The notes under the pieces: model-generated
What the model was told of the DNA's origin: nothing
Seen by the model: the letters and a program-made list of their open reading frames with translations, nothing else
The model's database searches: none
NCBI RefSeq assembly: GCF_003048775.2
Contig: NZ_CP049272.1
Coordinates: forward strand, 62,001-126,000
Length of the DNA stretch: 64,000 nucleotides
Direction of reading: 5' to 3'
From: Campylobacter concisus
GTDB lineage: Bacteria > Campylobacterota > Campylobacteria > Campylobacterales > Campylobacteraceae
Position numbers and translations under genes: made by a program
Shown: positions 34,887 to 44,039 of the stretch, in pieces
Layout of the letters: each line of letters opens with the position of its first letter
How positions within the stretch are numbered: position 1 is the stretch's first letter

Positions 34887-36857
34887 CTATTCATTATCAT
34901 ACGATACCATCTCTACTTTAGCTTTGAGTGTATTAGCGTTAATAGGCTTGGCATAAGTGTTTAGCAAAATTTTATACTGCTTTTCATGTCCTACTATCTG
35001 GGCTATAAGATTTGCTTCGACTTCACGTTGCACTAGATAGTCTATAAAGTAGTGCCTAAAAGAATAGAATGTCTTTTTAGAGTCTTTGTCTATAAACTTT
35101 CTTTGGATCTGGCTTCTAAAAATTTCAGAGAAGTCCTTATTGCTTACCTTAAATATATTTCCGCTTTTCTTACTATTAACATATTCTAGCAGGCCTAGAT
35201 CTATGAGCTTACTATGGATAGGCACAAACCTAATGCTGTTTTTGGTCTTGGTAGTTTTACCATCATTTGTGTTTATGTTAAAGCAGTAAATTCCATCTTT
35301 TAAGACTATATCTTCCTTATGAAGCTGTGTGATCTCTTTTATCCTCATGCCACTATAAGCAGCTATCATTGTGACATAGTAAAGCTCACTAGCCTCTATC
35401 CTTGAACTTGGTGATTTACTACTTCGTTTGATACTAGTTACTATCTCAAAGATCTTTCTAGCTTCTGATGCTTCGTATGGAAGCACTGCCCTTTCGCTAG
35501 GGTCTATGTCTATCTTGACGTTCATTTTTGCAGTTATGCTTTTACCTATATAGCCACTATCAAAGCAGTAGTTAAAAAACTGAATAACCCTTATCATATA
35601 TTTTTGGATAGTAGGCTCAGAGAGTTTATCGTCCTTTTCTCCTAGCTTAAGTATCTGAGATAAACTTTTATCTTTATACCTACTCTTTTGAGCTAGCTTG
35701 GTTGGAATTTTATAAAGAAGATCTCTAAATTCAAGCAAGTTATCTCTCGTGATCCTATAAACTGGCGTATCTTCGTTAAAGTATAAAAATAAGAGCTTTT
35801 GTACGCCAGTAACTAATCTTTGCGTATCTGGCGACCACTTGTCAGCTCTTTTAGTGTTTGTCTCAAATATCTCGAATGCATCCTTTAAGCTCTTTTGATC
35901 TTCTAAATTTAAAGCTGAGAATTGATTGCTAGAGCCAGATGTCGCTTGCAGTACTTGCCTGATCTCATACTCTTTGGTTATTTTGGCGCTAGGATTAAAA
36001 ATACTAAAGCTACTATCGTCATCTAATTTGATCTTGATATTTTTTGGTGGATTTGGGTCCAATATAATATCTTCCATGCTTCTATCGCTATTCTTTGTTC
36101 TTACTAGCTTTAAATTTGAAGTTGAGCCATACTTTTGATCTAGTATGGCATAAACCGTTTCGCTAATCCTCTGAGCCATAGCCTTAAGCTGTCCATCCGT
36201 AATAGGCAAACAACCGCTATCTTCAAGCTCTTTTATATTTTCTTGGAATGAAGCTATGTCCTTAGCGTCAAACGAACTAGGTTTGGCATGTTTGGCTAAG
36301 TTATCACTAGAATCATCTTCAAGGAAACAGTGCTCACGCTTGTCATCAAAGAGCACACTGCTCTTCTCAAGCTTTGATACAAGATAGTTAAGTGTTAGTA
36401 TGTTTTTCTCTAAAAGAGTTTGCCCTATGTTCTCTTTATTCTTGCTACCAAGAGCGCCAGCAGTGTTAGTGATATTACTTATATCCTTAATTAAAATTTG
36501 AGGCAGACCGCCATCTATCAAACTTTGTTTAAAGTAGTCATTGAGCGCATTTAGAAATTCTACATCCATCTTCTTATTAAGAAGAGAGTGCTCTTTGATG
36601 CTCTTACTAAGCTTTACTTTCATAAACGAATTTACAAAAGATTGGATTATGCTATCACCAAGATTCATGTGAACCGCCCTTTTTATCAAGTAAAGATTGT
36701 TGTCTAGAATTTTAGCCCTTTTTCTGGCTTTTTCCAAGAGATTAGTGGATGTGGAGAAGCAAATTTCTCGCTTTTCGTTAAAAAATTTTCTAATGCTTGG
36801 AGCAAGTGTGGCTCGGTAGTAATATATACCGTTTCGCTCCCTTAAGTGTTGTCCCAT
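34887..36857 (-). CDS. Large tyrosine recombinase (island integrase 2), 656 aa
   Basis: I choose the ATG at 36857 (MGQHLRERNGIYYYRATL), since it matches the short head of integrase 1; the frame is open to a TTG at 36878. The catalytic residues are R in YSGMRIKE, then YSFRH, IVGHE and the nucleophile Tyr in LLNTYAKP. The first His of the HxxR box is replaced by Tyr (integrase 1 has HSFRH). The overall layout is the same as integrase 1 but the sequence is strongly diverged. The start lies 103 bp before att 2, mirroring the distance of 106 bp at att 1, so each island carries its own integrase at its right end. Confidence 0.85.
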   Translation of the reverse strand: MGQHLRERNGIYYYRATLAPSIRKFFNEKREICFSTSTNLLEKARKRAKILDNNLYLIKRAVHMNLGDSIIQSFVNSFMKVKLSKSIKEHSLLNKKMDVEFLNALNDYFKQSLIDGGLPQILIKDISNITNTAGALGSKNKENIGQTLLEKNILTLNYLVSKLEKSSVLFDDKREHCFLEDDSSDNLAKHAKPSSFDAKDIASFQENIKELEDSGCLPITDGQLKAMAQRISETVYAILDQKYGSTSNLKLVRTKNSDRSMEDIILDPNPPKNIKIKLDDDSSFSIFNPSAKITKEYEIRQVLQATSGSSNQFSALNLEDQKSLKDAFEIFETNTKRADKWSPDTQRLVTGVQKLLFLYFNEDTPVYRITRDNLLEFRDLLYKIPTKLAQKSRYKDKSLSQILKLGEKDDKLSEPTIQKYMIRVIQFFNYCFDSGYIGKSITAKMNVKIDIDPSERAVLPYEASEARKIFEIVTSIKRSSKSPSSRIEASELYYVTMIAAYSGMRIKEITQLHKEDIVLKDGIYCFNINTNDGKTTKTKNSIRFVPIHSKLIDLGLLEYVNSKKSGNIFKVSNKDFSEIFRSQIQRKFIDKDSKKTFYSFRHYFIDYLVQREVEANLIAQIVGHEKQYKILLNTYAKPINANTLKAKVEMVSYDNE

Positions 36858-36960
36858 ATTTAATAGCCAACCGGTCAAAAATGGAACAGTTTTATGTAAC
36901 TACTAAGTAAAAATCGTCTAAAGTGCGTATTTCAGGCTTTCAGGAGCTCATATAAAAAAT

Positions 36961-37006
36961 CCTCATAAGCCGGAGGTCGGGAGTTCAAGTCTCCCCCGTG
37001 ACACCA
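36961..37006 (+). repeat. att site 2: 3' end of the CAT-anticodon tRNA
   Basis: This 46-bp sequence is identical to 14405-14450. Upstream sequence does not supply a 5' tRNA half. The two direct repeats delimit the island at 14451-37006. Confidence 0.85.
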
Positions 37007-37046
37007 AAACACACTATTTTAGGCACTAGCAGTGATGCTTTTGTTC

Positions 37047-37105
37047 TTTCCCTTTCTTTAAAATTTCCTTTAAGAGTGGAACACTTAGTTGCTAAAGTGG
37101 GACAG
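37047..37105. repeat. Second copy of the island-end sequence
   Basis: Bases 37047-37069 are identical to 14493-14515, at a similar distance from att; GGAACA (37078) and GGGACA (37099) follow, in step with GGTACA at 14524 and 14545. The likeness suggests that the DNA right of att 2 is the left end of a further, mostly lost element. Nothing else is identified from 37106 to 37198. Confidence 0.4.
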
Positions 37106-37198
37106 TCTCTTAAAAATTCTAACGATTATAAAGTCATCACCCTTTTAATACCATAAAAATAAATTTGCTTTAAATTCTTGCTTCTATCTTTTATTTTA

Positions 37199-37793
37199 GG
37201 TTACCTTTAAAATACCCCAAGGAATATCCAGCTACTGCCAACTGTTAAGCTTCAGTAAGCTTAACAGTAAAGATGAAGAGCTTCATAGTAGAGCCTTTGT
37301 AAAGAATTTTCTTAAAGGCTTTCAAGAAAGCTTTGAGAAAGACTATACCGCATAGCCTTACGTACAAAAAATGAAAGAGGAGGATATAATGACGAAAAAA
37401 TAAAAGGTTATACGAGTTTGCAAACCGGTGCTAGTTATATAAATTTCAAAAACATAACCGATACGAAAGATCTGGTAAAGACCATAACTCATGAAAACCA
37501 AAGATCGATGGATATACAAGATCATAGAGATATAAACAAAAATAGAGATGATGATACTAAGTATGAATCAAATTTCTCAAATTTTGCGAGAAGTAAAGCA
37601 TTCAATTGGGGCAATATCAAAGCAATGGAGAGATTTCTTAAATACAAAATCAATAAATAGGGAAGATAAATTATTAAATAATATGATAGAAAATGGTGGA
37701 AATATTTTTAGACATACAATTTTTCAAGGAGCAAATTATGAACTTCGCAATACAATAAAAGACAATACTATCGGCGGTAATGGTAATGAATGA
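37199..37793 (+). pseudogene. Remnant of a large haemagglutinin/polymorphic-toxin gene
   Basis: Several plus-strand frames follow each other: 37199-37353 (GISSYCQLLSFSKL.. FVKNFLKGFQESFEKDY), then from about 37345 in another frame YRIALRTKNERGGYNDEKIKGYTSL.. LVKTITHENQRSMDIQDH, then after a shift near 37650 REDKLLNNMIENGGNIFRH.. to 37793. Read together they look like one coding region with at least two frameshifts, of the kind found before the toxin tips of contact-dependent toxins (inference). A 12-bp hairpin ACTGTTAAGCTT/AAGCTTAACAGT (37241-37268) lies inside. Confidence 0.5.
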
Positions 37794-38274
37794 TTTTTTT
37801 AATGCTTTCTGGCGAGAATTTCAATATAAAATCGTAGATTTAATCGTATATTTAGCCAATCATCACCCATTAGTTGCTTGGATTATCTTATATTTTTTGG
37901 GTTTGCTTGTACTATATTTTTGTTTTAAGTTTATTCGCCATTGTTATATAATCTATAATAAGTCTAAAAATATAAAAATTTTAAAAATAGGTATATCATT
38001 TTTTATTCCTATTGTTATTGTTTTTTACTTTCTCGTTAAATTCACAATCTACAAATCAAATGGATGTTTAGTTTATTTTTGCGTCTTTTCGTGGATTTCT
38101 ACTATTGGCGTGATTTTTTGGGCTTTTCGACCTGAAAAATTTATACCAGATAAACCACAGAATAGAAACCCTAAAAAACAAAAGAAGCAAAAAGTTAAAT
38201 TTGAAAAAAGTAAGAATTCGTTAAATTTTACAAATGTAAAATTAAAAAATAAACAAAGCAGCGGCGATAAATAG
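37780..38274 (+). CDS. Membrane protein, possible immunity protein, 164 aa
   Basis: Three or so transmembrane segments are visible (VAWIILYFLGLLVLYFCF, IGISFFIPIVIVFYFLV and LVYFCVFSWISTIGVIFW), followed by a Lys-rich cytoplasmic tail. The start ATG overlaps the last 14 bp of the toxin-remnant frame. Small membrane proteins between toxin fragments are typically immunity proteins against pore-forming or membrane-targeted toxins; that is inference from context. The tail could alternatively be part of a frameshifted toxin gene, since the next toxin frame opens inside it. Confidence 0.5.
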   Translation: MVMNDFFNAFWREFQYKIVDLIVYLANHHPLVAWIILYFLGLLVLYFCFKFIRHCYIIYNKSKNIKILKIGISFFIPIVIVFYFLVKFTIYKSNGCLVYFCVFSWISTIGVIFWAFRPEKFIPDKPQNRNPKKQKKQKVKFEKSKNSLNFTNVKLKNKQSSGDK

Positions 38275-38356
38275 AAATTTTAAAAATATCTTTAAAATAG
38301 GAACGACTGAAAGAATAAACGAAAAACTATTAACCAATACTCCAAAGGGAGGAAAG

Positions 38357-39055
38357 TTGGGTAGCGACGGTATATTAAGACACAACGGTAAAGAGTATGT
38401 AGCTCATAGTATGGATATAACGGGAAATAAAGTGATATATCAACAATTAGGTAAAAATAATAAACCGGTAGAGGTTTATAAAATTACTAACGATAAAGGT
38501 TATTTAGTGACAGCTTCTAAACCAAAGCTCTCTGCTTCGCAAAGCAGTCCTAGTACTTTAATAAAAGACGCAACAAAAGATATTAAATTTTATGATAGCT
38601 CAAAAACCCCGGGTATAGTAGCAGGCGCCACCATAGGCGGAGGTATAGATATTGGATCGCAGTATATAAATAACGGCTACAGTTTTAAAAATATTGACCA
38701 TACAGAAGTAGTAATAAATGCATTAGGCGGTGCATATGGCGGAGCTGCTAGCGGTTTATTCTCAGCAATAGTCAGAGGTGCTTTCGTGAACTCACCTACT
38801 GAGCTATACTCTCAGCTTAAAGATAGATCAAAAGATGTGGATAAAGATAGAGTGTTTAATAAATTATTTTTAGGTGGGGCTTTTGGTGCATTCGGCAATA
38901 TAGCAGGAAATTTTGGTAAAAACATAAAAGTCGGCGATGGGGATTTGCAGACTGAGGCTGAAAGTATAGTATCGGTTGTGACAGGGGTAGGTCAAGCAGT
39001 AGCCGATAGCATAAAAAGCAAAAATGACAAAGATAGAAAGGATAACAAAAAATAA
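38357..39055 (+). pseudogene. Toxin C-terminal module without a proper start
   Basis: The frame begins at a TTG without a convincing site and is open about 110 bp further upstream (..NIFKIGTTERINEKLLTNTPKGG), so it is best seen as the broken-off end of a larger gene. Residues include HNGKEYVAHSMDITGNKV, then a Gly/Ala-rich hydrophobic stretch (GIVAGATIGGGIDIGSQY.. NALGGAYGGAASGLFSAIV) typical of membrane-active toxin tips, and a tail TEAESIVSVVTGVGQAVADSI that recurs at 39329-39449. The function is inferred as pore-forming or membrane-targeted toxin. Confidence 0.5.
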
Positions 39056-39323
39056 AAAAATTTCTAATTATTTTTTTGGTAGCATATTGTGTATTAGCTT
39101 TATAGTAATCCTAAAACTTCTCTTTGGAGAACACTACGGTGACGTTATTTTTGCTGGGATAATCTTGACTAATATATATTACATAATTAAAAACGGTATA
39201 AAAAAGAGCGACTTTTCGAAAAAGAATTTGAAAGAAATGGACGTCACGATAGGCGGTATTTCTTTGATACAGGCTATATTTGTATTTATAATGTGGATTG
39301 GTTACAACGCCACAAGAGGGTAA
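39024..39323 (+). CDS. Small membrane protein, probable immunity protein, 99 aa
   Basis: Three hydrophobic segments (NYFFGSILCISFIVILKLLF, DVIFAGIILTNIYYII and ISLIQAIFVFIMWIGY) are separated by charged loops. The gene overlaps the toxin-tip frame by 32 bp, a common arrangement of toxin and cognate immunity gene. Topology fits protection against a membrane-targeted toxin. Confidence 0.55.
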   Translation: MTKIERITKNKKISNYFFGSILCISFIVILKLLFGEHYGDVIFAGIILTNIYYIIKNGIKKSDFSKKNLKEMDVTIGGISLIQAIFVFIMWIGYNATRG

Positions 39324-39328
39324 ACATA

Positions 39329-39449
39329 AAAGTGGGCGAGTAGAATAAGACCGCGGCTGAAGCTGGAGCAAGTATACTTACTGGAAATAACACAGGTGGC
39401 TGTAGATAGTATGATCAATAAATATAATAAAAACGATAAAAAAGAATAA
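39329..39449 (+). pseudogene. Degenerate second copy of the toxin tail
   Basis: Across two frames the sequence reads NKTAAEAGASILTG.. QVAVDSMINKYNKNDKKE and stop, matching TEAESIVSVVTGVGQAVADSIKSKNDKDRKDNKK at the end of the toxin module at 38357-39055. It follows the immunity gene directly, as displaced toxin tails do in cassette-exchange loci. Confidence 0.6.
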
Positions 39450-39514
39450 GAACAGATATAAAAGTTTTGTTTAAGAACATTAATTTTAAAATGAGCATCA
39501 TCTAAATTTTTTAG

Positions 39515-39520
39515 ATATAA
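39515..39520 (+). promoter_or_regulatory. Probable sigma70 -10 box of the T6SS operon
   Basis: TATAAT at 39515-39520 lies 42 bp before tssJ with AT-rich DNA upstream, the usual Campylobacter promoter style. The preceding 39450-39514 contains no gene. Confidence 0.45.
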
Positions 39521-39561
39521 TTACGCAAAAATAATATTATTAAAATAAGGTAAAGGGACTC

Positions 39562-40029
39562 ATGAAAAAAATATTTAAATTTCTATCTTTTTTAGTATTT
39601 ATGCTATTTCTTACAGGATGTGCAAAAGATCTTATTATAAGCAATATGCCAAATTCGAATTTAAACTATCATGGCGATAATGTTCCTATAACTATCATAG
39701 CTTATAAATTAAGAGATGTGGCTAAATTTAAAGAAGCTAGTATTATCGATCTAGCCGAGAGAAATGGTGAAATACTAGGTTATGACAAGATTGACTCTAT
39801 AAAAACACAAATTCAGCCAAATACAAATAGATATGCTTTTACAAATGTATATCCTGACGAGGTTCCGTATGTCGGTATTTTGGTACTTTATGCTGATCAG
39901 AGCAAGACAAATATCAAGGCTTACAAAGCTACAAAAGAAATAAAAGAAAAAAATATAGTTTTTGAAATAACAAAAAATGGCGTAAATGTTTTAGACGCTA
40001 GTAGCTCTAAAATACAAGCAAGCAAATAA
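39562..40029 (+). CDS. tssJ: T6SS outer-membrane lipoprotein TssJ
   Basis: This 155-residue protein has a lipoprotein signal peptide ending in lipobox LTGC with C20. The mature part has the TssJ transthyretin-like pattern, including VPITIIAYKLRDVAKFKEAS, NTNRYAFTNVYPDEVPYVGILVLYAD and a final strand NIVFEITKNGVNV. It anchors the TssLM membrane complex to the outer membrane. It is the first gene of the T6SS operon; tssK starts 1 bp after its stop. Confidence 0.85.
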   Translation: MKKIFKFLSFLVFMLFLTGCAKDLIISNMPNSNLNYHGDNVPITIIAYKLRDVAKFKEASIIDLAERNGEILGYDKIDSIKTQIQPNTNRYAFTNVYPDEVPYVGILVLYADQSKTNIKAYKATKEIKEKNIVFEITKNGVNVLDASSSKIQASK

Positions 40030-40030
40030 A

Positions 40031-41425
40031 ATGTCTGAAAAGCTAAAAGTCGTTTGGTATAACGGAATGAACGTTGATAAGGTTCATTTCGAGCAACAAG
40101 AAAGATATTTTGAGAGAAATTTAAACCTAAAAACCATCTCTTCTTTTTCAAATTTATATGGTGTTTTAGATTTAGAAATTTCAAGCGATCTTTTGCTTCA
40201 AGGTAAAATAGGGCTAACTAAAATTTCTTGTATCTCTCAAGATGGCACGATTTTTAACGCGCCAGATCAAGATGAATTACCAGAGCCACTTGAGATAAGC
40301 CCAAGTGAACTAAACTCAGCCATTATAGTGTTAAAACTACCTATTAGCTCAGGTTTGGTTGATATTAGCTTGCAAAATAATTTACCAAATCTAAAATTTA
40401 CAGCCAAGCAAGCACTTATTAGCTCAAGAGTGCATGATGAAGCTAGCAATGATATATTAAACGAGCTAGATGATAAAGATGATTTTGAACTATCTTCTGC
40501 CTTTACACAAGATAAAGAAAATCTAATCCTAGCAAGCCAAAGATCATCTCTTGGAGTATTTGGCTCAAAGATGCCTTACGAGCTTAGCATACCAATTTGT
40601 AAAATAAAAAATATAGACCTAAATAAACAAATAACGCTTGACGAAAAATTTATTCCAACTTGTATTGACATTAGTAAAAACACCTTCATAACAAATTTTA
40701 TAGAGGAACTTAGCTTTGCTACAAAGCAACATCAAGAGAGTTATTTTGGGTTGCTAGGAGGTGTTGATCAAGCTAAAAATAGACTTGATTTTTCAACGTA
40801 TTTAACACTAAATATGCTAAAAAAATGGCATTTGATATTCTCTTATTTGTTAAAGAAAGATAAATTTCACCCAGAGTATTTGTATGAAAAATTAGTTGAT
40901 TTTCAAGCTGATCTGTTGGCACTTAGTCAAGATAATAGTTTTGGCGAATTTATAGCCTACGATCACAACAACCTAACTCAAACTTTTGTGCCTTTGATAA
41001 ATAATCTAAGACTTTTATTCTCACACATCTTATCTCCAAAATATATAATGGCACAAATTGTTAAAAATAATCACGGCTTTTATGACTGTATTTTTGATAA
41101 TCCAAGCATTATTGAAAACTCAGAAATTTATTTTGCTATTCACAGCGATACGAAAAATGAGTATCTTCTTAAAAATTTTAAAGAGCAATGCAAAATCCAT
41201 ACTCAATCAAATATAAAAGGCATAGTTTCTTCACAGCTAAGGGGTATAAACGTAGAGCAAATTTCTGTTGTTCCTAGTACTTTACCGAAGTTAAACGATT
41301 ATATTTACTATAAGATAGACAAAAAAGACGAAATTTTTAAAAGCTTTGCAAATCAAAATGTGATTAGCGTTTATATAACGGCAAATTTACCGAATGCTGA
41401 CATTAAAATGTGGGCTTTATTATAA
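40031..41425 (+). CDS. tssK: T6SS baseplate protein TssK
   Basis: This 464-residue protein starts KLKVVWYNGMNVDKVHFEQQERYFE, matching the TssK N-terminal shoulder (W-x-G-M-x-L-x-P-x-H-F-Q-x) with local variations, and contains LPEPLEISPSELNSAIIVLKLPI. The C-terminal region (ISSQLRGINVEQISVVPSTLPKLNDYIYYKID) matches the head domain that binds TssL. TssK links the baseplate wedges to the membrane complex. Confidence 0.9.
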   Translation: MSEKLKVVWYNGMNVDKVHFEQQERYFERNLNLKTISSFSNLYGVLDLEISSDLLLQGKIGLTKISCISQDGTIFNAPDQDELPEPLEISPSELNSAIIVLKLPISSGLVDISLQNNLPNLKFTAKQALISSRVHDEASNDILNELDDKDDFELSSAFTQDKENLILASQRSSLGVFGSKMPYELSIPICKIKNIDLNKQITLDEKFIPTCIDISKNTFITNFIEELSFATKQHQESYFGLLGGVDQAKNRLDFSTYLTLNMLKKWHLIFSYLLKKDKFHPEYLYEKLVDFQADLLALSQDNSFGEFIAYDHNNLTQTFVPLINNLRLLFSHILSPKYIMAQIVKNNHGFYDCIFDNPSIIENSEIYFAIHSDTKNEYLLKNFKEQCKIHTQSNIKGIVSSQLRGINVEQISVVPSTLPKLNDYIYYKIDKKDEIFKSFANQNVISVYITANLPNADIKMWALL

Positions 41426-41433
41426 GGATAAAA

Positions 41434-42198
41434 ATGAACGAAAATCAAAATGAAACCTCAGTTTTAAGTCAAACAAATCTTTTGGGTCTTGGTACAAATC
41501 TTGCACTAGATCATGTGTTGCCATTGCTTCTTTTGGTAAATAGGGTTTCAAAATTACAAAATTTTTCACAAAGTGAAATGGCAAATTTACGTGAAAAATT
41601 GATAAACGATATCTTAAGCACTACTTCAAAGATATCAAATCTAGGCATTTACGAGGAAGACGATATTATTAGGCTTAGATATTGTCTTTGTGTTTTTATA
41701 GATGAGAGCTTGCTAAAAAATGAAATTTTTATGAACAGCTTTTGGGCCAATAATACCCTGACAACAAGATTTTTTAATGAAAATCTAGGTGGAAATAAAT
41801 TCTTTGGCATTATGGATAAGTGGTTTGAAAATGTTGGTAAAAATAAAGATTTCTTAGAATTTATATATGCTTGTTTGGTGCTTGGCTATAAAGGAAAATA
41901 TGAAACACAAGAAGATTGCAATGAAAAAATTTCTTATCTTTGTGAAAATATAGCTGCAGCCGTTTCTCCGCTCATAAAGGCCGATGAAAATGTATTTGAA
42001 AAGAGTTACTTAAAACAGACAAAGAAAAGTTTTCTTGAGGTATTTTCGTTAAAGCGTTTAAAATTTTATTTCATTTTGCTAGCTATTGCCATGATTGCAG
42101 CTGCATTTTTATATAGTACATATTCTATGGATCAAAACAATATCAGAAACGATAGCATCCTAAATAATAAGATAGAGAATTTTATGGATAATAAGTAA
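41434..42198 (+). CDS. tssL: T6SS inner-membrane protein TssL (DotU/IcmH family)
   Basis: I choose the ATG at 41434 with AAGGATAAAA upstream; an in-frame GTG at 41410 overlaps tssK and has no site. The 254-residue protein has a cytoplasmic DotU-type helical domain (RLRYCLCVFIDESLLKNE, ending in LEFIYACLVLGYKGKYE) and a single C-terminal transmembrane helix FYFILLAIAMIAAAFLYSTY, the usual tail-anchored topology. There is no peptidoglycan-binding OmpA domain. Confidence 0.9.
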   Translation: MNENQNETSVLSQTNLLGLGTNLALDHVLPLLLLVNRVSKLQNFSQSEMANLREKLINDILSTTSKISNLGIYEEDDIIRLRYCLCVFIDESLLKNEIFMNSFWANNTLTTRFFNENLGGNKFFGIMDKWFENVGKNKDFLEFIYACLVLGYKGKYETQEDCNEKISYLCENIAAAVSPLIKADENVFEKSYLKQTKKSFLEVFSLKRLKFYFILLAIAMIAAAFLYSTYSMDQNNIRNDSILNNKIENFMDNK

Positions 42199-43473
42199 GT
42201 GCAAGATAATTTTTGTAATAAATTTAATGAAGATTTTTTAGAGAATGAGCTTTATATTAGTTTAACTGATGAAATGTCAAAGTATAAAACTTTGATGCAT
42301 GATAGCATAAAGTGGGATCACGTATTTAGCTCATCTTTAAAAGCCTTAAGTGAGTTTAGTCTTGATGCCAAGCTTTTAAATTTTTTAGCGATTTCTGCTA
42401 TAAATTTAAACGATAAAGAGGCTTTTAAGACGCTTATAAAAGCTTTTGCCTTTTTTCTATCTATTTTAAAAAAAGAGCCAAATTTACTTGCAAAAAATGA
42501 AAAACAACTACCTGCTAAAAAAAAGATAATAGCTCAAACAATAGAGCTTTTTACGCAAGCTAATGATAAAGCTTTGGATCAAGCTGACGCAAAAGCGTTT
42601 AATGACCTTGTGCCTGAGCTTTCGCAAGAGTTTGGCACACATTTTGATACGCTTTATATAGAAGAAAAAAAAGAAGAAATTTTAAAAGCTAAAGAGCCAA
42701 AAGTAATTACTAAAACTGAGCCAACTTACCATCAAAGCGTTTCATTTAGCGGCAATGACATTAGCACATTTAATGATAGAGAATTTAGAGAATATTTTAT
42801 AAATTTATCACTAATACTTTTAAGGAGTGATATTAAAAATTTTACCGCTTATACTTTAATTTTTGAAGCAATGTGGGGCAGAATAAAGGCACTTCCATCA
42901 AGTAGCGATCAAATAACTCAGATACGTTATCCTGATGAAAATCTAATTATGCTTTTTAAAAAAAGTAAGGAACTAAATCTTGATAATTTAGAAAAATTTA
43001 TAAGAAATTTAGCGCTTAATCCATTTTGGATAGAAGGCATTAAGATATTTTGCGAGTTTTTAAATAGTGCTGGACTTGCAAGGCAAAGTGATCTTGTTTG
43101 TGATATGGTTTTAAATTTTATTGATAAATTTCCAGATATAAAAAAGCTCAAATTTCAAAGCGGAGAAGCTTTCTTTAGTGAAGATATAAGTAAATTTTTT
43201 ATTAAAAGTAACTCTTTGGAATTTACTCCTAGTAGTGATAGTAAAAAAGATATGAGTTTTGAAGATCTAATAAAAGAACTAGACAAAAGCAAGCATGCTT
43301 CAAGTGCTCAAAGTGAGCTTAATTTTATGCTTGAATTATCAAAAATTTTTACTGCTCAAGGCATGAATAATAATGCAAAAGCTACCTATGCACAAATAGT
43401 TAATTTCATAGAAAATACCGAGCTTAAAGATTATTTATCAGACGTATATATAAAGGCAAAAACATTTGTGTGA
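42199..43473 (+). CDS. tssA: T6SS assembly protein TssA
   Basis: It starts at a GTG exactly one base after the tssL stop, with GGATAATAAG upstream. The 424 residues contain the ImpA-like N-terminal region (KWDHVFSSSLKALSEFSLDAKLLNFLAISAINL) and a C-terminal helical part (HASSAQSELNFMLELSKIF.. AKATYAQIVNFIE). TssA primes and coordinates tail-tube and sheath polymerisation. It ends the first part of the operon, followed by a promoter for tssB. Confidence 0.8.
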   Translation: MQDNFCNKFNEDFLENELYISLTDEMSKYKTLMHDSIKWDHVFSSSLKALSEFSLDAKLLNFLAISAINLNDKEAFKTLIKAFAFFLSILKKEPNLLAKNEKQLPAKKKIIAQTIELFTQANDKALDQADAKAFNDLVPELSQEFGTHFDTLYIEEKKEEILKAKEPKVITKTEPTYHQSVSFSGNDISTFNDREFREYFINLSLILLRSDIKNFTAYTLIFEAMWGRIKALPSSSDQITQIRYPDENLIMLFKKSKELNLDNLEKFIRNLALNPFWIEGIKIFCEFLNSAGLARQSDLVCDMVLNFIDKFPDIKKLKFQSGEAFFSEDISKFFIKSNSLEFTPSSDSKKDMSFEDLIKELDKSKHASSAQSELNFMLELSKIFTAQGMNNNAKATYAQIVNFIENTELKDYLSDVYIKAKTFV

Positions 43474-43513
43474 TAAAATATGTTTTTTTAAATCACCTTT
43501 AATTTTATTTAAA

Positions 43514-43519
43514 TATAAT
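43514..43519 (+). promoter_or_regulatory. Probable -10 box before tssB
   Basis: TATAAT at 43514-43519 lies in an AT-rich 78-bp gap, 32 bp before the tssB start, whose site is AAAAGGATG. It would allow extra expression of the sheath genes. Confidence 0.45.
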
Positions 43520-43551
43520 TCTTAAATCATTTACGAAAAAAGGATGTTACT

Positions 43552-44037
43552 ATGGCAGATAATCTAATCCCACCAAAAGAACGCATAAATATAGTTTATA
43601 AAACTAAGACAAATGACCAAGAGGCCGATGTAGAGCTTCCATTAAAACTTATGGTAGTTGCAAATTTAACTGGCGAAAACCAAACTCCACTTGAAGATCG
43701 CGAAGTGATTTCTATCAATAAAATAAATTTTGATCAGGTTATGAAAAGCTTAGATATTCATACAAATTTCTCTGTAAAAAATAAGCTAAATTCTAACAAT
43801 GAAGATTTAAATATTGACCTTGATTTTGAAAGCATCCATGATTTTAATCCAGATAATATTATAAATCAAATTCCTGAGCTAAAAAAACTTTTACAGCTTA
43901 GAAAAGCTTTAGTTGCATTAAAAGGTCCTATGGGCAATATACCTGATTTTAGAAAAGCGGTTTTAGAAGCTATAAAAGATGAAGATAGTAGAAAACAACT
44001 TCTTTTAGAGATTAAAGACGAACAAGATAAGGAATAA
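43552..44037 (+). CDS. tssB: T6SS sheath small subunit TssB (VipA)
   Basis: This 161-residue protein has the TssB core: RINIVYKTKTNDQEADVELPLKLMVVANLTGENQTPLEDREVISINKINFDQVMKSL, then LNIDLDFESIHDFNPDNIINQIPELKKLLQLRKAL (given in part). TssB and TssC form the contractile sheath. It ends 2 bp before tssC, so both are made together. Confidence 0.95.
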   Translation: MADNLIPPKERINIVYKTKTNDQEADVELPLKLMVVANLTGENQTPLEDREVISINKINFDQVMKSLDIHTNFSVKNKLNSNNEDLNIDLDFESIHDFNPDNIINQIPELKKLLQLRKALVALKGPMGNIPDFRKAVLEAIKDEDSRKQLLLEIKDEQDKE

Positions 44038-44039
44038 AA

